DNA of 64,000 nucleotides from Diploptera punctata (taxonomy: Eukaryota; Arthropoda; Insecta; Blattodea; Blaberidae). Each line of letters starts with the position of its first letter. Position 1 is the first letter of the stretch. The notes beneath the pieces were generated by a model. It saw only the letters and a list, made by a program, of their open reading frames with translations. It searched no databases and was not told where the DNA came from. The position numbers and the translations under genes were made by a program. Below, piece by piece: positions 21,873 to 31,379 of this stretch. Location: NCBI GenBank assembly GCA_030220185.1, contig JASPKZ010009913.1:1-64000 (forward strand). Reading direction: 5' to 3'.

Positions 21873-22092
21873 AGAGTTTTATTTTTTTTCAGTTTAATCT
21901 TTTTAAGAGAAGTTGGGACGGCAAGAATCCTTGCAATGCATAATAGCATGCATTTCCAGAATTCAGCTTATGTTTAATTTACGCCTAAATAAATTAAATA
22001 CTGTATTTGTTTTTATTTGTAGTTGAATAAATAAAAAATATATGTTGAACGGTTTAAATTAATTAAACTTTGTATCATGTGTGACACATATC

Positions 22093-22213
22093 TTAGGGCG
22101 GAATTCATGAAACCATCTTTACGCAAACAGCGACACTTTCCCCCTCTCTACGTCATAGAGAGGGGAAAGAGTCGCTCTTTGCGTGAAGATGGTTTCATGA
22201 ATTCCGCCCTTAG
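22093..22213. mobile_element. Palindromic MITE of about 120 bp
   Basis: Two arms of about 55 bp starting GGCGGAATTCATGAAACCAT are near-perfect inverted copies that meet at the CTACGTCATAG centre (about 22150). The flank cttag occurs on both sides and could be a 5-bp TSD. No coding capacity. Confidence 0.75.
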
Positions 22214-22594
22214 TTGCCTGTTTAGATGTTTAATTGAGACGGTGTGTTGACCGCATGCCATTCATGACATCTAAGGAACAAATCAGGTAACTAAAAATTA
22301 ACTTGGTCTAGTAACTCCTTACAAAGGAGAGTCTATGGTTCAACAATGGGCTACGCCATTATAGATATATTACAACTTTAAAATCTAATTGGATCTTTAT
22401 CCTTAAAAGCCAAAGGTATGATAGGTAATAAATGATAATGAAGTACCAGGGAATTCTTAAACCTAAACTCAACTTAAATCCCAGACCATGTACGATCACA
22501 GGATGTTACGTATTGTTAATATGGCGTATTTCAAGTTGGAAAAAGCGTAATCGTCTGATTAGGTAAGTTCACATATAATTTTTGTCATAAATAA
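22214..22594. other. Unassigned; contains S3 scrap
   Basis: Positions 22443-22505 match the S3 body on the minus strand (GGTCTGGGATTTAAGTTGAG type). The remainder has no gene. Confidence 0.4.
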
Positions 22595-22779
22595 GAAATT
22601 AAAATTTTATAAAACAATGGCGACTCCAACACTATTGTATGGATCGGAACAATGGGTCTTAACCAAAAATCAGGAACGAAAAATAGAAACGTCAGAAATG
22701 AGGTTTCTGAGGAGTGTGCTGGCTGTACAATGGATCAAAGCTGAAGTGAGGATATATGAAGAGAACTGAATATATTCAA

Positions 22780-23136
22780 TAATCAATTGAGTTGGTGTTT
22801 ACTTGATGAAAATCCATATTTATTAATTAAATAAAAATAAAACGTAGTTTTATTTGATTTTCATATTTATTATATAATTCAGTTACAGCTGTTTCGGTAC
22901 ACTGTACCTTCTTCAGACATGTTAACAAATTATGAATTGTGTTCCAACTGATCTAAGCAACAATACAATACAACAATATATTGTATATTGTTGTATTGTT
23001 GCTTAGATCAGTTGGAACACAATTCATAATTTGTTAACATGTCTGAAGAAGGTACAGTGTAGCGAAACAGCTGTAACTGAATTATATAATAAATAAGAAA
23101 ATCAAATAAAACTACGTTTTATTTTTATTTAATTAA
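22780..23136. mobile_element. Penelope-like fold-back element, 13-bp TSD
   Basis: Two arms of about 155 bp (22823-22981 and 22983-23136) are inverted copies, with the centre at CAATATATTGTAT. An extra 40 bp lies only on the left. Perfect repeats tgaatatattcaa at 22767-22779 and 23137-23149 flank it. Each arm has a hammerhead-like core (CTGAAGA, stem GGTAC/GTACC, CGAAAC). Confidence 0.75.
23041..23078 (+). ncRNA. Hammerhead-like motif, weak stem I
   Basis: CTGAAGA at 23043-23049, stem II strand GGTAC and GTAGC (one mismatch; GTACC in the other arm), GAAA at 23064-23067, self-complementary stem III ACAGCTGT, then A. Stem I keeps only two pairs, so activity is doubtful. The other arm repeats the motif on the minus strand at about 22884-22918 with a perfect stem II. 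Confidence 0.45.
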
Positions 23137-23462
23137 TGAATATATTCAAACTATTAGATAGAATTACACAATACAGAGATGAATGGATGGACCACATCAA
23201 TAGAATGGATAACAATAGAATTCTGAAACAGATTCATTACAAACCACTAGGACGAAGAAATGTTGGAAGACCCAGTAAACGACGGATAGACCAATTCTAA
23301 TATGAGATCGGAGCAGACCAGCAGGTCTAATCATTGATGCTGCTGATGATGAAGATAAATAAGAAATGAAAGTTCCTAATTATTGCTACCATTTTACCTT
23401 GTATTGAATCTTTTTTCCGTAAAATACTATATTGCCTAAGAACAATGTTTTTATCATACACA

Positions 23463-23565
23463 ATTCAGTCATATGGCGGGTAAAAGTAGCACCACGGTTC
23501 CCTCAATAGACAGTGTCGGCGAAGTAATATCTTATGTAAGTTTGATTGATACTACAACTGGAACT
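23463..23565 (-). repeat. Repeat T, uninterrupted copy
   Basis: Reverse complement of the DNA on both sides of the fold-back insertion at 31635-32010. The stretch GGTGCTACTTTTACCCGCC (minus) is unbroken here, so it shows the pre-insertion state. Confidence 0.75.
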
Positions 23566-23659
23566 TAGCTCGGAATTTGAATACAATAATTTTGCGTATT
23601 TACTATTTTTCTTTGATACGAGGCTTGATCCTTGGGCCTGCAAGCAATGTATAAAATAC

Positions 23660-24060
23660 ACCTTGAAGTGGGTTGCTAGCCCGTTTTCATGGCGGGTTTA
23701 TTATTCGGGGTTTCCTCCCTAGGCCGATTGCCTTCACCCAGATCCAGAGCTCAGCCTGCCCCGTTTTATTTCGGAACCCCATCCGCTCGTTTGTCAATCT
23801 ACAAGGCAGTAGATGTAGAGTTGCCTCTTCCGTCAGGAACACCGTACCGAAGGACTCCTCCGCTGTATCTGCCGTTGAGGTATAGATAGATGAAAATATA
23901 GAAAAAATGGAAGACAACCGACTTGCAAAAAAAGCTAAAGAAAGGCCAATGGAGGGGAGAAGAACAAGAGGAAGACCAGCCAAGAGATGGATATACCGTG
24001 AATGCTCATCCAATACGTCTTCCTCAGAGGAGTGATTTTGGAAATAAACCGGATGAAAAT
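23660..24060 (+). mobile_element. LINE deletion derivative (5' region joined to 3' tip)
   Basis: GC-richer 5' part (23660-23885, with GGGGTTTCCTCCCTAGGCCG) is followed by an RT tail reading LAKKAKERPMEGRRTRGRPA at about 23925-23985. The middle of the LINE is missing. Overlapping short frames on both strands here are not genes. Confidence 0.5.
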
Positions 24061-24535
24061 CCTACAAAATGATTAAAAAAGAAGACTATTTTTCTACTGT
24101 CATTTCCACTAGAATCACCAACACTGTGTTGAGATGTTCGGAATTGAGGGCAATGATATGTGAGGTAGTAGTAATATCATATGAACATTTTTCCGGGTGT
24201 AAAAAGCCTCACAAGTTTTGGCAGTGAGCCCAAGTGTGTGAAGCCATGTTACAAGTTGCCAAATTATTTAGTTAGTTCGCTGCCTGGATGTGTCTGTGGA
24301 AACTACCAGAACAAAGTGTCTTTTATTGTGTAATGCCCGTCGTTATTCTCGTTTTTTTAAAGCGAATTCTTGTGAAGTAAATCGAAATATAAAATGTATA
24401 TATCTGATTATATTTAATACCCTTAGTATTAAAATGACCCATGTCCACTTTTGGTTCATTTACAACATGTATTTATAATTATATTTTTATACCGTTACCA
24501 GGTGTCTGTTAAAACTAATTAAATATTTCTTCTAA
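24061..24535. other. No gene seen
   Basis: AT-rich; one 62-codon frame (24290-24478) with low-complexity content. Confidence 0.35.
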
Positions 24536-24728
24536 AGTAAAGTGATCCCACAACAGGCCTCAGAAGGCCCTTGGAGTAGTGGGAGATTAAGGCTCCCACT
24601 TTTTCTAGACAATCGGCACTTTATGTCAGCCGGGTTGTCAGCCCTGCGTGAAGGCCGCCTTTACCCCCAGAACAAGCGTCTGGTACTCATTTCCGTTAGA
24701 GGCTGAGTAGACCCCAGGGCCATAGTGT
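24536..24728 (-). mobile_element. S9 SINE, head missing
   Basis: Only the 3' two thirds of S9 remain; the tRNA-like head is cut off at 24728, where unrelated GAGAGAGATGG sequence begins. Confidence 0.85.
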
Positions 24729-24892
24729 AGAGAGAGATGGAGAAACAAGGGTAGAACGTTGACCGCTTTAGTCCAGATACAAAAGAAAGAACCCACCCTG
24801 TTGTCAGTTTTCCTCTTCCCCCTTTCCCCTATTAACATCTGGCAACACTGGTGCGAGTGAGAGGGCTAGCATAGTTGTCTCATTCTACAAAT

Positions 24893-26232
24893 TTCTTCTT
24901 CTTCTTCGGCTTTCCCCCATTTATAGGTTTGCCGGCTTCAGTTTCCATTTATTTCTATCATTCCAATTTCTCTTATCCAAATTCCTATCATCCATTATAG
25001 TTCTGACGTAGGTTTTCCATTTCCATCTTGGTCTGCCACGTTTATTTCTTCCAGGAGGTTATACCATTAGTATATATGTTTTGGATCGGCCGCGGTGGAC
25101 TAGTGGTTATGCTCCTTGCCTCTGGTCCTGAGGGTCGCGGGTTCAAACCCGGCCGGAGTCGATGGATTTTTTAGGACGGAAAAATCCAAGGAGCAAGTCC
25201 TCCGGGAGGGACTTTAAGCCGTGGGTCCCGAGTCTGAAGATTTTCAGGCTCGTAAAAAATCCTTAAGCCTGAATGAAAAGGCCTCTAAGCAAAATTTACC
25301 GAATTTTCCCGTCCTAGTACTACCTTGGTTTCCTGGATGTCAGTATGAGGCGGAACGCTGACCACGTACCACTCATAATGACATCTATACGAAAACAAGT
25401 GTAACTAAATTAGTATGGTTCAAATTCTTCCCTGTAGGGGAAGAGCGCCTAAATCTCTGTAAAGGGAAAACATAGGCTTACAATACAATACAATATATGT
25501 TTTGGCCATCTTTCATTTTCCATTCATTATACATGGCCATTCCATTTAAGCCTTTGATTTTCAATCCTCTTAACAACAGATGCGGTGACATTAATTTCTC
25601 TCCAAAGGAATTCATTTCTTATTTTATCCTGTATTGTTTTTTGGATGCTTCTTCTAAAATAATCAAATTCAACTGTTCTAATTTTTTGTTCTTTTGTAAT
25701 TCCGTCAAAGACGAAATTTCACTTCCGCATGACAAAATATTCTGTATTGTGCTCATATAAATTTTCATTTTAGTTTCCTTTGTAATATTTTTGTTCCAAA
25801 TTATTCCATCTAATGTCTTAGTTGCATTTTTTCCCATTGCAATTTTAGTCTGTACATCTCTCTCACAGGTACCTAAACTTGTAATTATTGACCCAAGATA
25901 TTTAAAAAAATTCACTTCCCCCCCCCGTGTTTCAAGTATGAGGTCATCCACATCCTTTCCCAAACACATATATTCTGTTTTCTGTAAATTTATATTCAGT
26001 CCCCATTTTTTATATTCATCCATTAGTTTATTTATCAGATATTTCATATCATCTTATCATCTCATCCCCTGAAAAAATAATTTGATCATCTTCAACACAA
26101 TGATCAGTACTTTTCCGTACTTTTCCTCCTATAGGAATACCCATTTCAGAACATTTTTATACTATAAGTCAAGAGGCTGGTCTAAATAAATGTTAAAAAG
26201 AATTGGTGACAAACTGCATCCCCGCTTAAGGC
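24893..26232 (-). mobile_element. RT-H LINE with RT palm, thumb and 3' tail
   Basis: Read on the minus strand from 26232 down: GCSLSPILFNIYL near 26180-26225; a palm box with VEDDQIIFSGDE (first residues changed from FADD) near 26070-26105; open frame 25619-26047 with LNINLQKTEYMCLG, FFKYLGSIITSLGTCERD and MKIYMSTIQNILSCGSE; then a broken C-terminal tail up to 24893 that ends in (GAA)n. S5 interrupts it at 25085-25492. Several stops remain, so it is dead. Confidence 0.75.
25085..25492 (+). mobile_element. S5 SINE, full length, nested with 13-bp TSD
   Basis: Complete S5, 408 bp. Perfect repeats atatatgttttgg at 25072-25084 and 25493-25505. The best reference copy of S5 in the window. Confidence 0.92.
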
Positions 26233-26236
26233 CTTA

Positions 26237-26521
26237 CGATTCTAACAGATGGCGATGTAAAGTAATTTGATAAGGTAATTGGTTTATTATTTAACAAAGA
26301 GAGATCCAGATGGCTTTGCTTTTTGTGGCAACCGCGAATTTCAATTGAATTACAAATATTGATTATTTCATAATTTAAGTGTGTTCAGTGTTTATTTTAT
26401 TTTTAATACTATTAATTTCGTGTGTAGGTATTAGTTTTACGTAATCTGGCTGAAAGACAGCAACTTAATTTAATATTTTAACGTATACCTTAGCCACAGC
26501 AACGCGTGGCCGGGGCTTCTA

Positions 26522-26525
<4 letters not shown>
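26237..26525 (+). repeat. Repeat P, copy 1, ending CTAG-(TA)n
   Basis: About 290 bp that recur at 37533-37810 with roughly 90% identity. Ends GCAACGCGTGGCCGGGGCTT then CTAG, directly followed by (TA)n. A CTAG|T end after a GC-rich stretch resembles a Helitron 3' terminus, but no Rep/helicase coding is present to support this. Confidence 0.6.

Positions 26526-26568
<43 letters not shown>
26522..26568. repeat. (TA)n microsatellite
   Basis: About 23 units after repeat P. Confidence 0.9.
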
Positions 26569-26570
<2 letters not shown>

Positions 26571-26704
26571 GGAGAGTATAATACATATAAAAGAAAAATA
26601 AGTTTTGAATTGGATTCGCCTGGTAGTGTAATGGATATCACGCTGAGGTACAGACTCAGAGATCCGGGTTCGAATCCCGTCCAGGCATTTATTTTTTTAT
26701 CATA

Positions 26705-26742
<38 letters not shown>

Positions 26743-26835
26743 TACACACACACATTCATACTATATATGGCTAACATAATAACACTGATTATGATGACCA
26801 GATGATGTTCGGAAACCGTTAATTTCAATTTTTTT
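26560..26835 (+). mobile_element. S7 unit with tRNA-like core, copy 0
   Basis: Homologous to 27870-28137. The tRNA-like core is at 26618-26687: acceptor halves GCCTGG and CCAGGC pair, the anticodon-type stem CTGAG/CTCAG has a seven-base loop GTACAGA, and the T-arm carries GGGTTCGAATCCC. A mismatch in the T stem and the odd anticodon (ACA) argue for a SINE head rather than a working tRNA gene. Confidence 0.7.
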
Positions 26836-26837
26836 TT

Positions 26838-27193
26838 TCAAATGCCCCAGGTTTGTCTTTCGACATTCCTGGTTTCTCTCCTGGCATGGCGTACTTGTAA
26901 CCCACTTCTGAGGTTGGGCGCCTGAAAGGCGGGGTTACGTTGCCCCGATGATATGATGGGTGATGATGATAATGGTGCGCCAGGAGAGTCCCTAATCCTA
27001 AGCTTAACCTAAGATGAATATGAATGATGATGATTGCGATGGCCATATGATTTCGGGGACCGTTTGGGCCTTAAAGTTTTCCTGACATTTGTCTTACAGG
27101 TGAGGACTCAGAAAAACTGTCCCGACCGGAGATCGAATCCGGGCCCGCTGCGTGACAAGGCAGCACGCTACCCCGAGACCACAGCGGTGGACA
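26838..27193 (-). mobile_element. S2 SINE
   Basis: Reverse copy with the shared S2/S3 body (26838-27000) and an S1-like head ending GTGGACACACG at the (TA)n/(GT)n tract. Twenty bases are missing between CAGGTGAGGA and CTCAGAAAAACTG. Confidence 0.8.
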
Positions 27194-27195
27194 CA

Positions 27196-27248
<53 letters not shown>

Positions 27249-27473
27249 TATAATATTATAACATCGATATATTATAATATTATAACATCGATATATTATA
27301 ATATTATAACAACGATAAAGCGTCACTGCTATAAAGTAAAAATATTCTCTTTAATTTGCTTACTTGTTATAGTCAGCTACTAGATGGCAGTGAAGACCGA
27401 GTTCTCGCGACATCTAGTAATAATGGAGAATATAATACATATATAAGAAAAAAAAAGTGTTTCAATTGGATTC

Positions 27474-27543
27474 GCCTGGTGGTGTAACGGATAACACGCT
27501 GAGGTACAGACTCAGAGTTCCGGGTTCGAATCCCGTCCAGGCA
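27474..27543 (+). mobile_element. tRNA-like core of S7, unit 1
   Basis: 70 nt with paired GCCTGG/CCAGGC ends, CTGAG/CTCAG arm and GGGTTCGAATCCC box B. Short D-arm (GGTGTAACGG) serves as box A. Treated as a SINE head. Confidence 0.65.
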
Positions 27544-27563
27544 TTTATTTTTCTTATAATACC

Positions 27564-27607
<44 letters not shown>

Positions 27608-27679
27608 ATGTGTTATAATATTATAACATCGATATATTATAATATTATAACATCGATAAAGCGTCACTGCTATAAAGTA

Positions 27680-27787
27680 CCGGTCGACCAGAGGCTACTG
27701 ACGATGGAGATAAGCTCCGAAACTGCAGTATAGAAGTAGAAGAAAAAGGATATGAGGTGAGGTAATAAAAACATTAATTTAATTATT
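27680..27787 (+). mobile_element. 108-bp hammerhead-bearing insertion
   Basis: Starts CCGGTCGACCAGAGGCTAC and ends ATTAATTTAATTATT. Unit 1 of the same tandem pair has the uninterrupted site (AAAGTAAAAATATTC at about 27335), and the inverted relative at 55005-55025 also lacks it. Likely a 5'-truncated end of a Penelope-like element. Confidence 0.7.
27695..27733 (+). ncRNA. Hammerhead ribozyme motif, complete
   Basis: In order: stem I strand CTA (27695-27697), core CTGACGA (27698-27704), stem II GGAG (27706-27709) with loop ATAAG and CTCC (27715-27718), GAAA (27719-27722), self-complementary stem III ACTGCAGT (27722-27729), cleavage-site A at 27730, and stem I strand TAG (27731-27733). All invariant core positions are present; the one variable position (7) is C. 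The stem III without a loop suggests action as a dimer, as known for Penelope-like hammerheads. Confidence 0.75.
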
Positions 27788-27923
27788 AAAAATATTCTCT
27801 TTAATTTGCTTACTTGTTATAGTCAGCTACTAGATGGTAGTGAAGACCGAGTTCTCGCGACATCTAGTAATAATGGAGAATATAATACATATATAAGAAA
27901 AAAAAAGTGTTTGAATTGGTTTC

Positions 27924-27993
27924 GCCTAGTGGTGTAACGGATAACACGCTGAGGTACAGACTCAGAGTTCCGGGCTCGAATCCCGTCTAGGCA
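27924..27993 (+). mobile_element. tRNA-like core of S7, unit 2
   Basis: Same cloverleaf-like core as unit 1, with box B changed to GGGCTCGAATCCC and GCCTAG/CTAGGC ends. The end change is compensated on both sides, keeping the pairing. Confidence 0.6.
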
Positions 27994-28011
27994 TTTATTT
28001 TTCTTATCACA

Positions 28012-28046
<35 letters not shown>

Positions 28047-28139
28047 GATACACACACATTCATACTAAACATGGCTAACATAATAACACTGATCACGATG
28101 GCCAGATGATGTTCGGCGACCGTTAATTTCAATATTAAT

Positions 28140-28720
28140 AGCATAAAATGTGTTAAGTATTAGCACGCCACTGACGAACATCCATGTCATAGTGTGCTAC
28201 AGATGTATATCACAAGAGATGTACACTTTTATCAAATAAAAAAAATGTATCCTGTTGTAGAGCAGATGATTCGTAAAAAAACAAACAATCGAGGACACGA
28301 AGCTTACATTTTTAATTTGATCTAAGAAAGCAGTCGGCCGTGCTCTATATATCATACCCAGCGCAAATATTAGACTCTGTCAGTAGCGCGCATGCTCATA
28401 CAGCAAGATAGATTAAAAAAAAACACTTTTCACCTCCATTTCTTAAACCTAGCTATCGAAATACCTCACGAGAGCTTCTGTGCAAATATTTAAGATACAC
28501 AATTATTTAATTTGTATGAATTACAAAAAAAATAATAGTTTTCACTTCATTATGTTCTGTTAGAGACCACGAAGTCAATTTATATTGTTCTAAATAAGTA
28601 AATAAAATTTCTGATTTTTTGAAGTTTTCAAATCTTTTACGGCTTTTTTTTTCTTTCATGAAAATCCAAACTCTGAAGATAATTATTATTATCATTATTA
28701 TTATTATTATTATTATTGCA
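28140..28720. other. No gene seen
   Basis: AT-rich sequence without repeats shared inside the window. Confidence 0.35.
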
Positions 28721-28721
28721 T

Positions 28722-28869
28722 TATCATCATCATCATCATCATTCACCGGTGTGGAAAGCAACGGGAAGCTACCACACATACAATTCCTTAGTAAAGCTGC
28801 AAGCATAGCATGAAAATGCTATGATTGCAGTGAAGGACCTGCCTTCGGGCAGAATTGCTATGGATGGAT
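28722..28869 (+). mobile_element. S1 SINE, 3' half only
   Basis: From CATCATCATCATTCACCGG to the ATGGATGG end; the tRNA-like head is missing. The (ATT)n run in front (28680-28720) replaces it. Confidence 0.85.
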
Positions 28870-28929
28870 TATATTAGTATAACTATTACTATTATAATTG
28901 TTATTATAACTGTTATTATCATAAACTAA

Positions 28930-29352
28930 CTCACTGGTACTACAGAACCCGTAGGTTCATGGCCGAGCGGACATAAGCTCTCCCACATCCCTCTCCTGAG
29001 GTAATGTTTTCCGTCTCCTGTATATATTACTTGTCTCAAATCACTGTTAATGTTATTCTCCCTTCTCATTATCGGCCTGCCTTTCCTTCTGGTTTCCTTA
29101 AAAACCGTTTTCATGCCCCACTTTCGTTCCCGATTCGTTCCACATGTCCTGCCCATCGCAGTCTATGAAACTTAACTCTTATTATATACGATGTCCCATA
29201 AAGGTCGTGTAGCCTACCGTTATGTAGTTTCCTCCATTCACCTGTTCGTTCATCTCCCTTTGATCCAAAAATGTATCTAATAACTTTATTCTTAAATACA
29301 CGTAATGTTTCTTCCTCTCTTAGATTCTACGTTTCGCATCCATATAATATAA
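28930..29352 (-). mobile_element. RT-A LINE 3' end, diverged
   Basis: Minus-strand RT-A tail; frame 28926-29156 has MGRTCGTNRERKWGMKTVF then GRPIMRRENNINSDLRQV. About 20% different from other copies. Confidence 0.75.
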
Positions 29353-29384
29353 TAATTTACCTATGCTTGTCAGCAAGTGACATG

Positions 29385-29668
29385 TGGTTAGCACCATTGC
29401 CTCAATGCGACATCTAGTAGGTAACTAAGGTATTACTTGAATGGTTGAAGATCGTTCAATTTTGCAGAGAGCCTTTCTTTATGGAGGTTTGCGATTGTTT
29501 AACGTGCCTGAATATCTTCAGACTCGGGACCCACAGCTTGAAGTCCCTCCCAGAAGGCTTGTCCCTTAAACTTTTCCACCCTAATAATTCATCGACCCCG
29601 GTCGGGGTTGAACCCGCGACCCTTGAGACTAGAGTTAAGGAACATGACCACTAGACCACCATGGGCAA
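29385..29668 (-). mobile_element. S5 SINE, diverged
   Basis: Head (GTGGTCTAGTGGTCATG, box B GGGTTCAACCCCG on the minus strand) and part of the body; the second half has decayed. Confidence 0.65.
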
Positions 29669-30148
29669 CATATTATTTTATACCCTTATAATTTGAAAGA
29701 AACCCGTTCAGTACATCCTACCAAAGCATCGAATCTTAACTACAATTAAACACTGAGGATCCCCTAAAAATGATGCAGTAGAATAAAAATGATGTTAAAA
29801 ATGCACGGAACAAGCTTCTATAAATCACGTGATCCTAACACGTAGATAGAGTGGAGAAGAATCAATGAAAGACACGCCAGTCTGAAACTACATGCATCGC
29901 ACTTCAAGAGAAAATTATTACCAACTGAAGAAATAAAAAAGAACTCATTTGTCCCCTTAATGAACACGTATACACAACTCGTGTGTTATCAAGTCGCTCT
30001 AATTACAAAGCAAAACATGAAGCAACCAAATACTACATCACAACATGAGAGAAGTAAAGAAACTGCCAACAGCGAAGCTATTGCAGATCCAATCACGAAA
30101 ACATTTTGAAAAAAAAAAAAATCATAAATTCTCAACGATTCTATCTAC
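29669..30148. other. No gene seen
   Basis: AT-rich; nothing supported. Confidence 0.35.
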
Positions 30149-30862
30149 TTGACACCAAAACTTACCATGACCAAATTATATAGGCTATATACACAGCTGC
30201 TAATGACAAATGAGGGAAATTTTGAGGAAGTGGCTGAATTCAAATATCTAGGAACAATAATCACAAGTAGGAATGAGATGCACAAAGAAATTAAACATAG
30301 GCTCAATTCTGGAAATGCGTGCTATTATGCATTGCAGAGACTCTTGATGTCCCAACTCCTTTCAAAAAACGTTAAGCTGAAAATATATAAAACTATTATT
30401 CTACCAGTTATATTATATGGGTGCGAAACATGGAGTCTTACTTTAAGGGAGGAAATGAGATTACAAGTATTTGAGAATAAAGTACTTAGGAAAATTTTTT
30501 GACCAAAGAGAGATGAACAAACAGGTGAATGGAGAAGACTACATAACAATGAACTACATGGTCTTTATAGGAAACCAGATATAATAAGAACAGTTAAGTC
30601 TCGTAGACTGCGATGGGCAGGACATGTTGCAAGTATGGGGAATGAAAGACGTGCATGGAAGCTTCTTGTAGGAAAGACAGGGGGAAAACGCCCAGTTGGT
30701 AGACCAAGAATGAGGTGGGAGAATAACATTAACTATGAATTGAGGGAAGTAGATTATACAGGGAATGATTGGAAAGGATTAGCTCAGGATAGGGATGTAT
30801 GGAGAGCTTATGTCCGCGCGGCCATGAACCTACGGGTTCGATAGTGCCACTGAGTAAGTAAG
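30149..30862 (+). pseudogene. RT-A LINE C-terminal frame broken by one nonsense codon
   Basis: The most complete RT-A reading frame here. Positions 30149-30499 and 30503-30844 are in one frame, with a single TGA at 30500-30502 where other copies have GGA (Gly of FGPK). In order: EVAEFKYLGTIITSRNEMHK, LLSKNVKLKIYKTIILPVIL, YGCETWSLTLREE, FENKVLRKIF, stop, PKRDEQTGEWRRLHNNELH, RRLRWAGHVASMGNERRAWK, GRPRMRWENNINYELRE, YTGNDWKGLAQDRD, VRAAMNLRVR and the natural stop. The 3' end is GTGCCACTGAGTAAGTAAG. The palm and endonuclease parts are absent (5' truncation), so even without the TGA this would not be a full enzyme. Confidence 0.88.
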
Positions 30863-30867
30863 TCACT

Positions 30868-31045
30868 AGCTAATATCCGTTCCCACGCCTAAATACATGA
30901 AAAATTAAGTATTAATTAAATTGTATGCTATACCCTGAGACGAACCTAACATGGCGGTTGCTAGTCAGTTTTTAATTTCCACTTCTAATTTTCGGATTTC
31001 GTTCGTTTTTGGATAATAGGACCTCGGTTTAATATAATATACTTG
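30868..31045 (-). repeat. Repeat Q, copy 1
   Basis: Starts CTAGCTAATATCCG and shares CTGAGACGAAC and GTTGCTAGTCAG blocks with 55614-55800. Read on the minus strand it ends TTAGCTAG|T. Other scraps are at 46331-46400 and 61836-61885. Confidence 0.6.
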
Positions 31046-31076
31046 GTTTCGTTAAGAGTCGCACAAGAAGAACTGT

Positions 31077-31379
31077 AAAAAGTAAAGTGATCCCACAACA
31101 GGACCGGAGGCTCTTGGGGTAGAAGGAGGTTAAGGCTCCCACTTTTTCTAGACAATCGGCACTTTATGTCAGCCGGGTTGTCAGCCCTGCGTGACGGCCG
31201 CCTTTACCCCAGAACAAGCGTCTGGTACTCATTTCCGTTAGAGGCTGAGTCGACCCCAGGGCCATAATGCCGCCACAGGGTTTGGGTCAGTTTAAAAATC
31301 CTGACCCCAACGGGACTTGAACCCTCGACCCTCCGATTTGTAGCTCAGTGCCTTAACCATTACGCTACGGCGTTCCCCC
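31077..31379 (-). mobile_element. S9 SINE with 11-bp TSD
   Basis: Full S9 inserted into the Penelope-like piece; repeats agaagaactgt at 31066-31076 and 31380-31390 are perfect. Confidence 0.9.

Larger units (their letters stand above)
20665..21985 (-). mobile_element. RT-A LINE copy carrying two nested insertions
   Basis: RT-A pieces at 20665-20778 (3' end), 21089-21396 (tail and thumb) and 21873-21985 (end of RT domain) are collinear on the minus strand. S9 lies between the first two and a (GAA)n-tailed retroposon between the last two. About 20 bp of RT-A are missing at the S9 junction. Confidence 0.8.
22595..23330 (+). mobile_element. RT-D LINE 3' end split by a Penelope-like palindrome
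   Basis: Left part reads KFYKTMATPTLLYGSEQWVL, then KIETSEMRFLRSV. The right part, after the insertion, reads RDEWMDHINRMDNNRI, then LGRRNVGRPSKRR. A GATGATGA tail is at 23341-23355. Confidence 0.7.
27247..28045 (+). repeat. Tandem pair of S7-containing units
   Basis: Unit 1 (27247-27612) and unit 2 (27613-28045) each start TTATAATATTATAACATCGA and end in (TA)n or (TG)n after the tRNA-like core; the spacing is 366 bp. Unit 2 also contains an extra insert of about 108 bp at 27680-27787 that unit 1 lacks. Confidence 0.85.

Noticed and set aside
23341..23375. CTGATGATGAAGATAAATAAGAAATG as a hammerhead
   Set aside because: No stem II; it is the GATGAT tail of a LINE.
26618..26687. Working tRNA gene
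   Set aside because: Three further copies lie in a repeated unit, the T stem has a mismatch and the anticodon would be ACA; better seen as a SINE head.
27247..28045. Centromeric-type satellite
   Set aside because: Only two units, each with a tRNA-like core and simple-repeat ends; better explained by local duplication of S7.
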